Shown: positions 46,635-57,187, numbered from the stretch's first letter. The stretch: 64,000 bases of DNA from Sphingobacteriales bacterium (GCA_016708305.1 JADJGB010000001.1:496001-560000); one strand, 5' to 3'. Numbers and translations are program-made. Notes: generated by a model from the letters alone, not told the origin.

Positions 46635-47351
46635 ATGCAGGCAATGATTTTTTGTGCAGGATTGGGTACCCGCTTCAAACCCTGGACTGACAACCATCCA
46701 AAGGCTTTGGCAATGATAAACGGAAAAAGTTTGTTGCAAAGAAATGTCGAATATCTTCAGACGTTTGGAATTACTGATGTGATTGTAAACGTGCATCATT
46801 TTGCAGGTCAAATTATTGAAGCAATTGAAAAAAACAAAGGATGGGGAAGCAACATAATTATCAGTGATGAAACAGATGTAGTGCTGGAAACCGGTGGCGG
46901 CTTATTGAAAGCTCAATCACTATTTAACCCCCGGGAAAAATTTATCACGCTCAATGCAGATGTACTTACCGATTTAAATCTTCACCGGCTGCTGGAATAT
47001 CACGATGAAGAAAAACCGGTAGCTACAATTGCTGTAGGCAACAGAATAACAACGAGAAATCTTCTTTTTGATAAAAATTACAGATTATGCGGCTGGCGCA
47101 ACAATGCCACAGGCGAAGAAAAAATATCGGTGCCAATGAGCAATTATGTAGCCAAATCCTATGACTGTGTTGCTGTATTTGAATACGATATTTTTGATTT
47201 GATTTATTTTGATGAAAAATTTTCATTGATTGATGTTTACCTTGATGTGGCCCGAAGTCACACAATATTGGGTTATACCCATGAGAATGACCGATGGTTG
47301 GATGTAGGTAGGCCGGAGTCAGTTGTCATTGCCGAAGCTATGTTTTCCTGA
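46635..47351 (+). CDS. MurU-like sugar-1-phosphate nucleotidyltransferase
   Basis: 238 aa. Nucleotide-binding start MQAMIFCAGLGTRFKPWTDN and HPKALAMINGKSLLQRNVEY, then LETGGGLLKAQSLF and ITLNADVLTD. Would convert a sugar 1-phosphate (MurNAc-1-P in the MurU pathway) to an NDP-sugar. Directly after the AmgK-like kinase, as amgK-murU pairs are arranged in Pseudomonas. The exact sugar is not determined by sequence. Confidence 0.85.
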   Translation: MQAMIFCAGLGTRFKPWTDNHPKALAMINGKSLLQRNVEYLQTFGITDVIVNVHHFAGQIIEAIEKNKGWGSNIIISDETDVVLETGGGLLKAQSLFNPREKFITLNADVLTDLNLHRLLEYHDEEKPVATIAVGNRITTRNLLFDKNYRLCGWRNNATGEEKISVPMSNYVAKSYDCVAVFEYDIFDLIYFDEKFSLIDVYLDVARSHTILGYTHENDRWLDVGRPESVVIAEAMFS

Positions 47352-47449
47352 CTTTTACATACTTGTTTAATCACAAAAACAACCGTTAATACTTTTTTAA
47401 GAAATTAATACCGATATTTATTACAATTTTTGTAAAAAATCATTGCCTG

Positions 47450-49393
47450 ATGAAACGGATAGGTCTTGTTATACTATTATTTTTTTCTATTGCAAATATC
47501 GCTGCTCAGTCTAATTATAATCCCAAAGAAGCTTTCTCGCAGGATTTTTATCCCTTCCCCGGAAATGAGTACAGAAGCGCCGGCGGAGAACCTGGCCCCA
47601 GATATTGGCAAAACAGAGCTGATTATATGATAAACTGTAGTCTGGATACTATCCTGCACGAAGTAAAGGGTAATGTGGATATTGCTTATATAAATAACAG
47701 TCCTGATAATCTGAAATTTGTATGGCTACAACTTGATCAGAACATTTATAAGAAAGATTCCAGAGGCGCTATCACCAACTCAGTGGCAAGGGCAAGAATA
47801 TCCAATGAAACCTTTACAGATGGTCTGGTGTTCTCATCTGTATCGATTGAGCATAATGGCAAAAAATATTTCCCCAAATATATTGTAACAGATACCCGCA
47901 TGCAGATTTGGCTTCAGGAGGCAATTAAACCATCCGGAGGGAAAATTAAAATTTTAATTTCTTACTCTTTTAAAGTGCCGGTGTTTGGCACCGACAGAAT
48001 GGGTCAGCAAAAAACCAGAAATGGCAATATCTATGAAATAGCACAGTGGTACCCACGAATGTGTGTGTATGATGATGTGCAAGGGTGGAATGTGCTTCCG
48101 TATCTTGGGCAGGGAGAGTTTTACTTAGAGTACGGTGATTTTGAGTTTTGGGTAAAAGCTCCGGGAAATATGATTGTGGTAGGTTCCGGTGAATTGCTTA
48201 ACCCTGCCGAATGTTTTTCTCAAAATGAATTAGCAAAATACAATGCTGCAAAAAATAGCGAAACTACTGTAATTATCAGAAGCGTGGAGGATGTAAAAAA
48301 ATCGGATGCTTTGCAGAAAAAACAACCCATTACATGGAAGTTTAAGATTCAGAATGCCAGAGATGTGGCTTGGGCTGCATCTAAGGCTTTTGTATTGGAT
48401 GGAGCTAAAATTAATCTGGCAGGAGGAAAAAAAGGCCTGGCATTAAGCGCTTATCCTGAGGAAAGCATCAGAAAAAACGGTTGGCAACGCAGTACCGAAA
48501 TGGTAAAGGGCGCAATTGAATTTTATTCAAACACTTATTTTCAATATCCTTACCCTGCTGCGGTGAATGTAGACGGTATTGTTGGAGGCATGGAGTATCC
48601 CGGAATTGTTTTCTGTGGATATGCCGATGCTGGTGGCGGTCTTTGGAATGTAACCAATCATGAATTTGGACACACCTGGTTCCCAATGATTGTAGGTAGC
48701 AATGAAAGAAGAGATGCCTGGATGGATGAAGGATTTAACTCTTTTATAAACGATTTTGCTACGAAATCATTTAATAACGGTGAATTTAAAGATGCTTCAT
48801 TCTTTATGGAATCAATGCTTACCACTAAGTGGGAGTTTGGAGATAAAATGGACATGTTAAACACTGCTGCAGATGTGCTTCAGGTAGAAAATCTGGGAGT
48901 TGCCGCCTATTATAAACCTGCAAAAATGTTGCGGATGTTACGAAATGTGGTATTGGGCACAGAGCGGTTTGATGCAGCATTTAAGGAATACATACGGCGC
49001 TGGGCTTACAAGCATCCAACACCCTGGGATTTTTTTCGCACAATGGAAAATGTGGCAGGCGAAGACCTGGCCTGGTTTTGGCGCGGATGGATTTTCAACA
49101 ACTGGAAACTTGAGCAGGCAGTTACTAACGTGAGTTACAATACAGGACTACCAATCAATGGAGCCATTGTAACGCTCGAAAATCGTGAAAAAATGGTGAT
49201 GCCTGTGGAAGTTCAGATAAAAGAAAAGAATGGTAATCAGCAGTTGTTGAATCTTCCCGCAGAAATTTGGCAACGCAGTAATGAATACAGGCTGAAAGTT
49301 AATTCCACAAGTGAAATAAGTGAGGTGATAATAGATCCTGATAAAAAATTACCTGAGTGGGATCGCACTAATAATGTTTGGCGGGCTAAATAG
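47450..49393 (+). CDS. M1 family metallopeptidase (exported)
   Basis: 647 aa with an N-terminal signal peptide (VILLFFSIANIAAQS). Zinc site HEFGH at 404-408 with Glu427 in WMDEGFN, the standard M1 arrangement. Upstream of it, VGGMEYPGIVFCGY stands in the place of the GAMEN-type substrate loop. C-terminal half: KPAKMLRMLRNVVLG and WFWRGWIFNN. Aminopeptidase-like, acting in the periplasm or outside. Confidence 0.9.
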   Translation: MKRIGLVILLFFSIANIAAQSNYNPKEAFSQDFYPFPGNEYRSAGGEPGPRYWQNRADYMINCSLDTILHEVKGNVDIAYINNSPDNLKFVWLQLDQNIYKKDSRGAITNSVARARISNETFTDGLVFSSVSIEHNGKKYFPKYIVTDTRMQIWLQEAIKPSGGKIKILISYSFKVPVFGTDRMGQQKTRNGNIYEIAQWYPRMCVYDDVQGWNVLPYLGQGEFYLEYGDFEFWVKAPGNMIVVGSGELLNPAECFSQNELAKYNAAKNSETTVIIRSVEDVKKSDALQKKQPITWKFKIQNARDVAWAASKAFVLDGAKINLAGGKKGLALSAYPEESIRKNGWQRSTEMVKGAIEFYSNTYFQYPYPAAVNVDGIVGGMEYPGIVFCGYADAGGGLWNVTNHEFGHTWFPMIVGSNERRDAWMDEGFNSFINDFATKSFNNGEFKDASFFMESMLTTKWEFGDKMDMLNTAADVLQVENLGVAAYYKPAKMLRMLRNVVLGTERFDAAFKEYIRRWAYKHPTPWDFFRTMENVAGEDLAWFWRGWIFNNWKLEQAVTNVSYNTGLPINGAIVTLENREKMVMPVEVQIKEKNGNQQLLNLPAEIWQRSNEYRLKVNSTSEISEVIIDPDKKLPEWDRTNNVWRAK

Positions 49394-49483
49394 TATTTAG
49401 GATTTGACATATCTTCATCACCTGTTTTAGGTATTTTCATTGTATTCAGCAGGTTGTATTTTTACTAAATAAAACGCCTGAGT

Positions 49484-50002
49484 ATGAAAAACCTTTTATT
49501 GCTATTTATATTTTTATTTTATTCTGCTTTAATATCTGCTCAAGGCAGTCAGGACCCCGAGTTTACAAAAGGATTTATTTTATTGGGAAAACTAAATAAT
49601 GGATTTACCTCCGGGTTTAAATCCTATACGCCTGATTTGTATTTGGGCGGGATAGGGCTCAATCCACAGATAACGGTTGTCGAAAATGTATTACGCCTTG
49701 GTGCAAATGCAGGGATGACCTATAATAATAAAAAGCTGTCAGGGCTTTTTGGTCCCATGCTGGCGCTGAAAATTAAAACATTAGATACAAAGTATATGGG
49801 TAGTTATGCCAATATTCATTTGTTGGCAGAAGCCAATTGGGGTACAGCCAAACAACAAATGGCAGGAGGGGGTTTTGGTGTAGAGATATTTAAGAAAGTC
49901 CATCTTGGAATTACTGCACAGCGAGATTATTATTTCAACACCTGGTGGTTTCAGTCATTTATTGGTGTGAGCCTTTCGAAATCCAAAGAGTCTGATGATT
50001 AA
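49484..50002 (+). CDS. secreted hypothetical protein (172 aa)
   Basis: Signal peptide MKNLLLLFIFLFYSALISAQ. The remainder has alternating hydrophobic residues and many Gly and aromatics (GGFGVEIFKKVHLGITAQRD; FQSFIGVSLSKSK), compatible with a small outer-membrane beta-barrel. No family recognised. 16 nt before the patatin-like gene on the same strand. Confidence 0.68.
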   Translation: MKNLLLLFIFLFYSALISAQGSQDPEFTKGFILLGKLNNGFTSGFKSYTPDLYLGGIGLNPQITVVENVLRLGANAGMTYNNKKLSGLFGPMLALKIKTLDTKYMGSYANIHLLAEANWGTAKQQMAGGGFGVEIFKKVHLGITAQRDYYFNTWWFQSFIGVSLSKSKESDD

Positions 50003-50018
50003 TTAAAAACGTATAAAT

Positions 50019-51070
50019 ATGAATACTATGAAACGGGCATTGATTATAAGCGGTGGAGGGTCGAAAGGGGCATTCTCTGTAGGTGTTATAAAAGATTTTG
50101 TACAAATCTACCACCTTAATTTTGACATTCTGGTGGGTACAAGTACCGGAGCATTAATTACTCCATTAGCTGCAATGGGAATGATTGATAAACTGGAGGA
50201 ATTATATACTACCGTTAACAATGACCAAATAATCAAAAAATACAATTTAGGACAAAGGGATATTGACGGAAGAGATTCTATTTTCTCTTTTGAACCATTG
50301 AAGAATCTTATCAGTCAGATTTATGACGATACTTTTTTCAAGGATTTGACAACGTCCGGTAAGGAGTTATATATTACTACCGTTTGCCTGCAAACTCAGG
50401 AATTGGTAGTGTTTACTACTGCCAAAAATCCGGCAGCGAGCAGATATTTCAAGGTAGAAAAACTTGTAAATGCCGATCAGTTTCAGGCGCAGTGCTGGCA
50501 TCGGCCAGCCAGCCGGTGTTTATGCCTCCTGTAAAGGTAAATGAGAAAGTGCCTGACGCTGTATTTAAGGATTATCAATATGTGGATGGTGGCGTGCGCG
50601 AGTATGCCGGAGTGGCTATTGCCGTAGATGCAGATGCCACCGAAATATTTACCGTGCTACACTCGGCACGGAGATTTAAGCCCACCACTAATCAGTTTAC
50701 AGATATTTTCAGCGTCCTGCAACAGACGGTTGATATGTTTTTAACAGATGTAAGTGAAAATGATCTGGCGGTACCTTATCAGTACAATGCAGCATTGAAA
50801 TACATACAGAATGTAAAGAGCAATATGAAAAATCTGGGTGTGAGTGATACAGATATCATCAAATATTTTACTTTAAACGACCCGACGAATCGTTTTCAAA
50901 ACAGGCCACCGTTAAAAATTCATGTTATTCAACCCGAAAATCCTTTGGGTGGTGGTCCGGGCGGTTTAGATTTCAATCCAACGGAGATGAAGGATATGCT
51001 TGCAAACGGAAGAATAGCCCTACAGTCTTATGTGGCACAGTTGCCTCCCGGTTCGGTAGATTGGGCATAG
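50019..51070 (+). CDS. patatin-like phospholipase
   Basis: Ser-Asp dyad lipid acyl hydrolase. Glycine loop ISGGGSKGAFSVGV, nucleophile in LVGTSTGALITP (GxSxG) and Asp in YVDGGVREYAGV. One base is missing near 50488 (GCGC should be GCGGC), which joins QFQA and AVLASASQPVFMPPV. Restored length is about 350 aa. No signal peptide, so probably cytosolic or membrane-associated. Alternative start nine bases downstream (MKRALIISGGG). Confidence 0.88.
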
Positions 51071-51096
51071 AATTTTGTAAAGGTGACTATAAATAA

Positions 51097-51125
51097 AAAC
51101 GCCTCTGGATGAACCCGAGGCGTTT
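51097..51125. terminator. bidirectional terminator between the patatin gene and rplI
   Basis: 9-bp stem AAACGCCTC / GAGGCGTTT with an 11-nt loop, between two convergent units. Confidence 0.8.
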
Positions 51126-51150
51126 CATTGAAAATATTTGGATTTAGTTA

Positions 51151-51595
51151 CTACTCGGCAACTACCTCAAAGTCAATTTCTGTGGAGTGCCCGTTACCAA
51201 AGTCAATAGTAGCTTTGTGTGTGCCCAACTCCTTAACCTCTTCAACAATATTGATTTTTTTGCGGTCAATATCGTAGCCTTTTTGTTCGCGTATGGCTCT
51301 GCTGATTTGCAGATTGGTAACGCTTCCAAAAATTTTACCACTGGTACCCGTTTTAGCGCCAATTGTCAAAGGAGATTCATTCAGCTTGGCTACCACATCA
51401 TTGATAGCAGCAAGCATGGCTTCTTCCTTTTTCCTTACCTGCTTCAATCTTTCTTCCAATTGTTTGCGATTGCAGAACTGTTTTCCACTGCAAGCTTACG
51501 CGGCAGAAGAAAGTTGCGTGCATAACCATTTTTACGGTAACCACCTCGTTGGCAGCGCCCAGATTATCCACATACTGAATTAAGATTACTTCCAT
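51151..51595 (-). CDS. rplI: 50S ribosomal protein bL9
   Basis: MEVILIQYVDNLGAANEVVT, then NGYARNFLLPRKLAVEN after repair, and KIFGSVTNLQISRAIREQKG. Two single-base deletions (T-run near 51541, plus strand, and near 51464) break the frame; with both restored the protein is 148 aa, the exact normal length. That an essential ribosomal gene is broken twice is strong evidence that the indels are errors. Confidence 0.92.
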
Positions 51596-51667
51596 TTTTA
51601 TTTGTTTTTATCCCAGTAAATCAAAGGCTTTACTGTCTCTGCCAATTGGCAGGTTAGGGAAGATGGC

Positions 51668-51931
51668 CTATTTCAAAAGATCTGTTACGTAAGGCAGCAA
51701 AGCCATTTGGCGCGCCTTTTTGATAGCATCGGAAACCTGACGTTGAGCTTTCAGGCTGTTGCCCGAAAGACGACGCGGTAATATTTTACCTTGCTCGTTC
51801 AGAAACTTTTTCAGAAACTCTACGTCTTTGTAGTCCACATAGCGAATACCATATTTCTTAAAACGGCAGAATTTTTTTGGACGCTTGTCGGCTTTAATGG
51901 CCGTAAGATATTTTATTTCGTTCTTTGCCAT
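51668..51931 (-). CDS. rpsR: 30S ribosomal protein bS18
   Basis: 87 aa: CRFKKYGIRYVDYKDVEFLK, GKILPRRLSGNSLKAQRQVS and AIKKARQMALLPYV. Complete. Sits 4 nt after rpsF and before rplI, the usual order; no ssb or priB between. Confidence 0.96.
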   Translation of the reverse strand: MAKNEIKYLTAIKADKRPKKFCRFKKYGIRYVDYKDVEFLKKFLNEQGKILPRRLSGNSLKAQRQVSDAIKKARQMALLPYVTDLLK

Positions 51932-51935
51932 AATA

Positions 51936-52292
51936 TTATGCCTCCACTGCTTTTTCGGTTCCAGTTTTTACGCCACTAGCCTTTTTTGCATTATACTCAA
52001 CGGCGTATTTGTCGAGTTTAGTGCATAAGTGACGAAGTGCATTTTCGTCATGAAGAAGTTGTATCTTAACCTTCTCATTGAAGTCGGATGGCGCAGTATA
52101 TTCCAATACCCAGTACAAACCGGTGGTTTTTTTCTGGATAGGGTACGCCAGTGATTTTAATCCCCATGGTTTCTCATGAACGATTGTTCCGCCTGCATCA
52201 GTAACCATTTGTTTAAATTTTTTCTGTGCAGATTTGTAATCTTCGTCATTCAAAATTGGAGTAAAAATCACCATCAATTCATAATTGTTCAT
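51936..52292 (-). CDS. rpsF: 30S ribosomal protein bS6
   Basis: 118 aa: MNNYELMVIFTPILND, KPWGLKSLAYPIQKKTTGLY and LLHDENALRHLCTKL. Short Ala/Lys-rich C-terminal tail. First gene of rpsF-rpsR-rplI. Confidence 0.95.
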   Translation of the reverse strand: MNNYELMVIFTPILNDEDYKSAQKKFKQMVTDAGGTIVHEKPWGLKSLAYPIQKKTTGLYWVLEYTAPSDFNEKVKIQLLHDENALRHLCTKLDKYAVEYNAKKASGVKTGTEKAVEA

Positions 52293-52326
52293 TACCCAAT
52301 TGTTTTTGTTAAAAAATTATTTTTAT

Positions 52327-52357
52327 CCTTAGTTTTTGCTAAGGGGGTGCAAAGATA
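52327..52357 (-). promoter_or_regulatory. rpsF promoter -7 box and 5' hairpin
   Basis: On the minus strand TATCTTTG (52357-52350) is an exact -7 box. The expected start is near 52344, immediately followed by a 6-bp hairpin CCTTAG / CTAAGG with an A-rich loop. A hairpin at the extreme 5' end of the S6-S18 mRNA could be the autoregulatory S6:S18 site known from other bacteria, but the diagnostic bulge is not evident. No clear -33 TTG. Confidence 0.4.
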
Positions 52358-52450
52358 AGAGGAATAATTGATTTATGATTTGAAATAGAAGGTTTTTTTA
52401 GCATAAATAGCAGCATTTTGAATGTCTTTTATTGCTTTTTACCCCAAAAG

Positions 52451-54151
52451 TTATTCTTCAGCCTCGCGGATGTCTTCTACCTTTAGCTGAAGGCTTTTAT
52501 TGCCTTTCCATTCGTTTTCATCAATTTTAAACACAATATCAAAAGGTTTTCGACTTTCTACAATTGAAAATTTGTCTGCAAGATTGAAACCGATACCAAT
52601 AACAGTGGCTTCTCTCTGCTGAATTACAAACCGAATGTGATCTTCTTTCACAATTTTGCTAAATCCGGTATCCACAACCTTTCTGGCAAGGAAGGTTGGC
52701 CTCATGTTTTCAGGGCCAAATGGCTCCATTTGCTTCAAGATATTAAAAAATGGAGGGCTAATTTGCTCAAGGTTGATTTCGGAGTCTATTATAATTTCAG
52801 GGATTAACTGTTCTTCTTTAATGGTAGCCGACACTACCTGTTCAAATTTCTCCCTAAATGCTTCAATATGATGCTTTTCGAGCGTAAGACCGGCTGCGGC
52901 AAAATGGCCTCCATAACCCAAAAGGTATTCTCTGCAGGCATGAATAGCTTCATAAAGGTTGAAGCCGGGAACACTTCTGGCGCTGCCACTGGCATATTCT
53001 CCACTTTCGGTTAGTACCACTGTTGGCCGGTAGTACGTTTCTATTATTCGGGATGCCACAATACCAACCACCCCTTTGTGCCAATGAGATTGATAAACTA
53101 CGGTAGATTTTTTGCCAACCCACTCTTTATTAGCCTGTATAATTGCCAGCGCTTCTTCTGTAATGCTGCTGTCGGCTTCTTTACGATCGGTATTGTCGCT
53201 ATGCAACATTTCGGCATACTCCAGCGCATCTTCTTGATTTTCAGCAATAAACATTTGAACTGCCTTACGAGCGTCATCCATTCTGCCGGCAGCATTTACC
53301 CTTGGCGCTATCATAAATACCAGATTGCTGATCTGCAGTGGTAGTTTTAAACCACTTAGGGTAATCAGGGCTTTTATTCCAAAATTGGGGTCTTCATTTG
53401 CTTTTCTTAACCCATAAAAAGCCAGAATCCGGTTTTCTCCGGTGATGGGCACAATGTCTGCAGCAATGGCAGTAGCTACTAAGTCCAAAAACTGAAAGGC
53501 TCTTTCACGGGGGAAGTTTAATTTTTCGCAAAGAGCAGAAATCAATTTGAATCCTACACCACAGCCACATAACTCTTTGTAAGGATAAGCGCAATCTGTT
53601 TGTTTGGGATTCAAAACAGCGACCGCCTTAGGAATTTCTTTTTCGGGCAAATGGTGATCGCAAATAATGAAATCTATGCCAAGACTATTGGCATAATCAA
53701 TCAAGTCAACCGACTTAATGCCGCAATCTAAGGCGATAACAAGGCTAAATTTGTTTTCTTTGGCAAAATCAACGCCAGCCTTACTGATCCCATATCCTTC
53801 GCGATAGCGATGGGGAATATAAAAATCCACATTTTCATGAATGCTATTTATAAATGTGTACATGCTGGCTACTGCTGTGGTGCCATCCACATCATAATCG
53901 CCATAAACCAGTATTTTTTCATTGGATTGAAGCGCTTCCTCAATTCGCTTAACTGCTTTATCCATATCCTTCATCTGCCACGGGCTGTGAAGCTGTTCCA
54001 ACTGTGGACGGAAGTAACTTTTGCTCTCGTCAAAGGTGTAGATACCCCGCTGCACTAAGATTTTACATAATATCTGGTTGACTTTCAATGTATTGTATAA
54101 GTCCAAAACCTTTGATTCTTCAACTTCTGATATGTTCCATCGTTTATTCAA
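52451..54151 (-). CDS. recJ: single-stranded-DNA-specific exonuclease RecJ
   Basis: 5'-3' ssDNA exonuclease of repair and recombination. DHH motifs: VYGDYDVDGTTAVASM, ALDCGIKS, ICDHHLPEKEIP. DHHA1 part: HKGVVGIVASRI and GYGGHFAAAGLTLEK. OB-like C-terminal region. 566 aa, complete; frame intact throughout. Confidence 0.96.
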   Translation of the reverse strand: MNKRWNISEVEESKVLDLYNTLKVNQILCKILVQRGIYTFDESKSYFRPQLEQLHSPWQMKDMDKAVKRIEEALQSNEKILVYGDYDVDGTTAVASMYTFINSIHENVDFYIPHRYREGYGISKAGVDFAKENKFSLVIALDCGIKSVDLIDYANSLGIDFIICDHHLPEKEIPKAVAVLNPKQTDCAYPYKELCGCGVGFKLISALCEKLNFPRERAFQFLDLVATAIAADIVPITGENRILAFYGLRKANEDPNFGIKALITLSGLKLPLQISNLVFMIAPRVNAAGRMDDARKAVQMFIAENQEDALEYAEMLHSDNTDRKEADSSITEEALAIIQANKEWVGKKSTVVYQSHWHKGVVGIVASRIIETYYRPTVVLTESGEYASGSARSVPGFNLYEAIHACREYLLGYGGHFAAAGLTLEKHHIEAFREKFEQVVSATIKEEQLIPEIIIDSEINLEQISPPFFNILKQMEPFGPENMRPTFLARKVVDTGFSKIVKEDHIRFVIQQREATVIGIGFNLADKFSIVESRKPFDIVFKIDENEWKGNKSLQLKVEDIREAEE

Positions 54152-54211
54152 TACTATTTATTAATTGTTTAGTCAGAAAATATTATTGAGTATAAATTTG
54201 TTTCGAAGAAA

Positions 54212-55174
54212 TTAATATTTACGATCTGTAACATAATGCACCAGATCTTCCAAACCCTTTCGATACTCATTATCTGGACATTGTTTTAAAATATCCAATG
54301 CTTCGTTTTTATAATCATTCATTTTTTGAACAGCATAGTCAATTCCTCCTGTATTCCTGACCACCTCCAAAACCCAGGCTACCTTTTTCTTGTCATTATT
54401 ATTGTTCTTAACAATATTAACAATTTTGCGTCGGGTAGAGTTATCAGTATTATTTAGTGTATAAATGAGTGGCAGAGTCATTTTTTTCTCTTTTATGTCA
54501 TTACCGGTGGGTTTTCCAACGTCTTCGCTGGCATAATCAAACAAATCATCCTTTATTTGAAAGGCGACACCCGTTTTTTCGCCAAAAAGACGCATTTTCT
54601 CGGCAATTTCATCGTTTTGGGTGGTACTCCAGGCGCCGGCGCTGCATGCAGAGGCAAGAAGTGAGGCTGTTTTGCTTTTGATTATTTCATAATATAAGTC
54701 TTCTTTAAAATTGAGCGTTCGGGCCTTTTCCAATTGAAGAAGTTCGCCTTCGCTCATTTTTTTTACCGCTTCAGATAGAATATGCAATATCCGGTAGTCG
54801 TTATTTTCGAGCGAAAGAATAAGACCTTTCGCAAGCAGATAATCCCCCACAAGAACTGAGGCTTTGTTTTTCCAAAGCGCATAAACCGAAAAAAAGCCTC
54901 TGCGTTCCGGGGCATCATCCACCACATCATCGTGAACTAAGGTGGCGGTATGCAAAATTTCCACAAGTGAGGCTGCCCGAAAAGTAGATTCGGTAGTGGT
55001 ACCAAAGAGTTTTGCCGATAAAAAGACAAACATCGGCCGCATTTGCTTTCCTTTTCTTTTAACTATATAACGCATTATCCGGTCTAAAAGAGGGGTGTTG
55101 CTTTTAACGGCCCCATTAAAATGGCCTTCAAAATTGTTTAATTCAGCTTTTATTAAAGATAAAGGGAGTTGCAT
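54212..55174 (-). CDS. polyprenyl diphosphate synthase
   Basis: Trans-type prenyl chain elongation, likely for menaquinone side chain (octaprenyl class). First Asp-rich motif LVHDDVVDDAPERRG, second IKDDLFDYASEDVGKPTG. 320 aa: KRKGKQMRPMFVFLSAKL for IPP binding. Chain length not predictable from sequence alone. Confidence 0.93.
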   Translation of the reverse strand: MQLPLSLIKAELNNFEGHFNGAVKSNTPLLDRIMRYIVKRKGKQMRPMFVFLSAKLFGTTTESTFRAASLVEILHTATLVHDDVVDDAPERRGFFSVYALWKNKASVLVGDYLLAKGLILSLENNDYRILHILSEAVKKMSEGELLQLEKARTLNFKEDLYYEIIKSKTASLLASACSAGAWSTTQNDEIAEKMRLFGEKTGVAFQIKDDLFDYASEDVGKPTGNDIKEKKMTLPLIYTLNNTDNSTRRKIVNIVKNNNNDKKKVAWVLEVVRNTGGIDYAVQKMNDYKNEALDILKQCPDNEYRKGLEDLVHYVTDRKY

Positions 55175-55290
55175 AGTTGTTTATATGGGCAAAATAAGGG
55201 TAAAAGCTCAGTTTCAACAAAAAATTTCACTTTTTAAATAGTATTAAATCGTTATATGAGATAAAAATTTTATATTTTTTTTGTTAAAAA

Positions 55291-55321
55291 TTTGTTTTAT
55301 AAAGAAATGGCTCTAAATTTG
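55291..55321 (+). promoter_or_regulatory. Bacteroidota-type promoter of the OmpA-like gene
   Basis: TTTG at 55291-55294, 19 nt, then TAAATTTG at 55314-55321. Start expected near 55327, leader about 44 nt. Confidence 0.65.
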
Positions 55322-55370
55322 CTCATTAAATGAATATTTAAAAATCGTCTTTAAATCTTAATCCTTAATT

Positions 55371-57051
55371 ATGACAAGCAAAAAGTACACACTATTAGCA
55401 GTTTTGTTCTGCTTATTTGCGTCAACAGTGTTTGCACAAACTACTGCTACCCGCTCCATTTATGGTGCTGGTCTTGACGTAACCGATGCCAATCTTATTT
55501 CAAGTAAGAATTTACCACAACATAATGAGTTTTTGGCCGGAACTTATGATTACCCTGCAAAACCACGTGATATGTGGGAAATTGGTTTAAGTGGGGGTGT
55601 TTTTAATATTTTGGGTGATGTAAGAGGTGTGCCTTCAATTGGTACTGCTGTTCACATTCGTAAAGCACTGGGCCATGTAATTTCTTTGAGACTTCAAGGA
55701 ATGTATGGTCGTGGCGTTGGTCAAAACTATAGACCTTCATTTGGTTATGCTCAAGGTGGTAATGCTAATCCTTGGTATGATAGGTATAATCCACAGGGAA
55801 CTCAAACAGGTAATACTAAAGTACCTCCGGTTTACTATAACTATAGAACTATTGTGCAAGATTTAGGTCTGCAAATATTAGCAAATGTTCATAACATTCG
55901 TTTTTATAAAGATCAAACTGCTTTGACTTTTTATGCTTTGGGTGGTATTGGTGTTACTACCTGGTGTGCTCAAAGTGATGTATTGGATGCCAATAACAGG
56001 CCTTATGATTATTCAGGCATTTACGCTGCTTCACTTGCTGGAGCCAGCAAAAAGGACATTTTGAAAAAATTAAAAGACTTACAGGATCATACTTTTGAAA
56101 GTACAGATGAACTTGACCATAGTATCCCCTCACAGTTCACTTTTCAGAGGTTATTACAAACCTTCAGTAACTGTAGGTATGGGTTTGGCTTTTCGCTTAA
56201 ACGACCGCTTAAATATAGCGTTGGAAGATCGTCACTCTTATGTTAAAAATGACTTATTGGACAACGTACGTTGGTCAGAACAAAAAAGTTTGACTCGTGA
56301 TTTTGATACCTATAACTATCTTTCTTTAGGTTTGAACGTAAACTTGGGTAATAAAAAGAAAAGAGTGGAACCTCTTTACTGGCTCAATCCACTTAATTAT
56401 GCTTACAGCGAAATCCGCAATCCTCGTTTGATGAGGATTCCTCCGCCCATTTTGATAGACTCTGATGGCGATGGCGTTATTGACCAGTTTGACCTGGAAC
56501 AAACGCCTCCCGGATGCCCTGTTGACACTCATGGCGTAAGCCTTGATACTGATGGCGACGGCGTTCCTGATTGTAAGGATAAAGAAAAAATCACTCCTAC
56601 GTATTGCCAGCCTGTTGACGCTGATGGCGTAGGCAAATGCCCATGTCCTGAAGGTTGTGCAGCAGCAGTGCCTGAGTGTTCAGTTCTTTTAGGAGCATTA
56701 CCAAGTGTTTCTTTTGCACCCAATTCAAATGTTCTTTCCAAAGATGCTCAATCAGCATTGGCAAATGCAGCATCCAGAATAAGAGCTAATCCTACATGCA
56801 AAGTAGTAGTAGTGGGATATTGTGCAGCTACCAAGAGACAACAGCAACTGAGCTGGGATCATGTAAACAAAGTGATTACTTATCTGGTAGAGAAAGAAGG
56901 AATCAGTGGCGACAGATTCATCTTCAGTTCCGGACAGGAAGGTGGAGATTGCAACACCGTAGATTTGCGTGCAGCAGCTCCTGGTGAAGACGGCCCTAAC
57001 ACAGTGGCTCCTCCACACCCCAATCTTCGTAAAAATAATTTTACAAAATAA
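55371..57051 (+). CDS. OmpA-family outer membrane protein with TSP3 calcium repeats
   Basis: Signal peptide (YTLLAVLFCLFASTVFAQ), an N-terminal beta-barrel of about 300 residues (SLRLQGMYGRGVGQNYRPSF; SVTVGMGLAFRLNDRL), then TSP3-type Asp repeats (DSDGDGVIDQFDLEQTPPGC and DTDGDGVPDCKDKE). A diverged OmpA peptidoglycan-binding domain ends the protein (SVSFAPNSNVLSKDAQSALA). One extra C in CCCC 56126-56129 breaks the frame; corrected length is about 559 aa. Probably an abundant structural protein tying the outer membrane to the wall. Confidence 0.9.
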
Positions 57052-57056
57052 GAACT

Positions 57057-57082
57057 AAAAAGACCCAATTCGGGGTCTTTTT
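57057..57082 (+). terminator. terminator after the OmpA-like gene
   Basis: Stem AAAAAGACCC / GGGTCTTTTT with a short loop; strong and T-rich. Confidence 0.88.
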
Positions 57083-57187
57083 GTTTGTATTAGATATTGA
57101 TAGCTTCCAAAAACATGTTTTTTAGTGACTATTATCATCATGTGTTATTGAAAAACTATGTATTTTTATCTTCAAAATAAAGTCATA

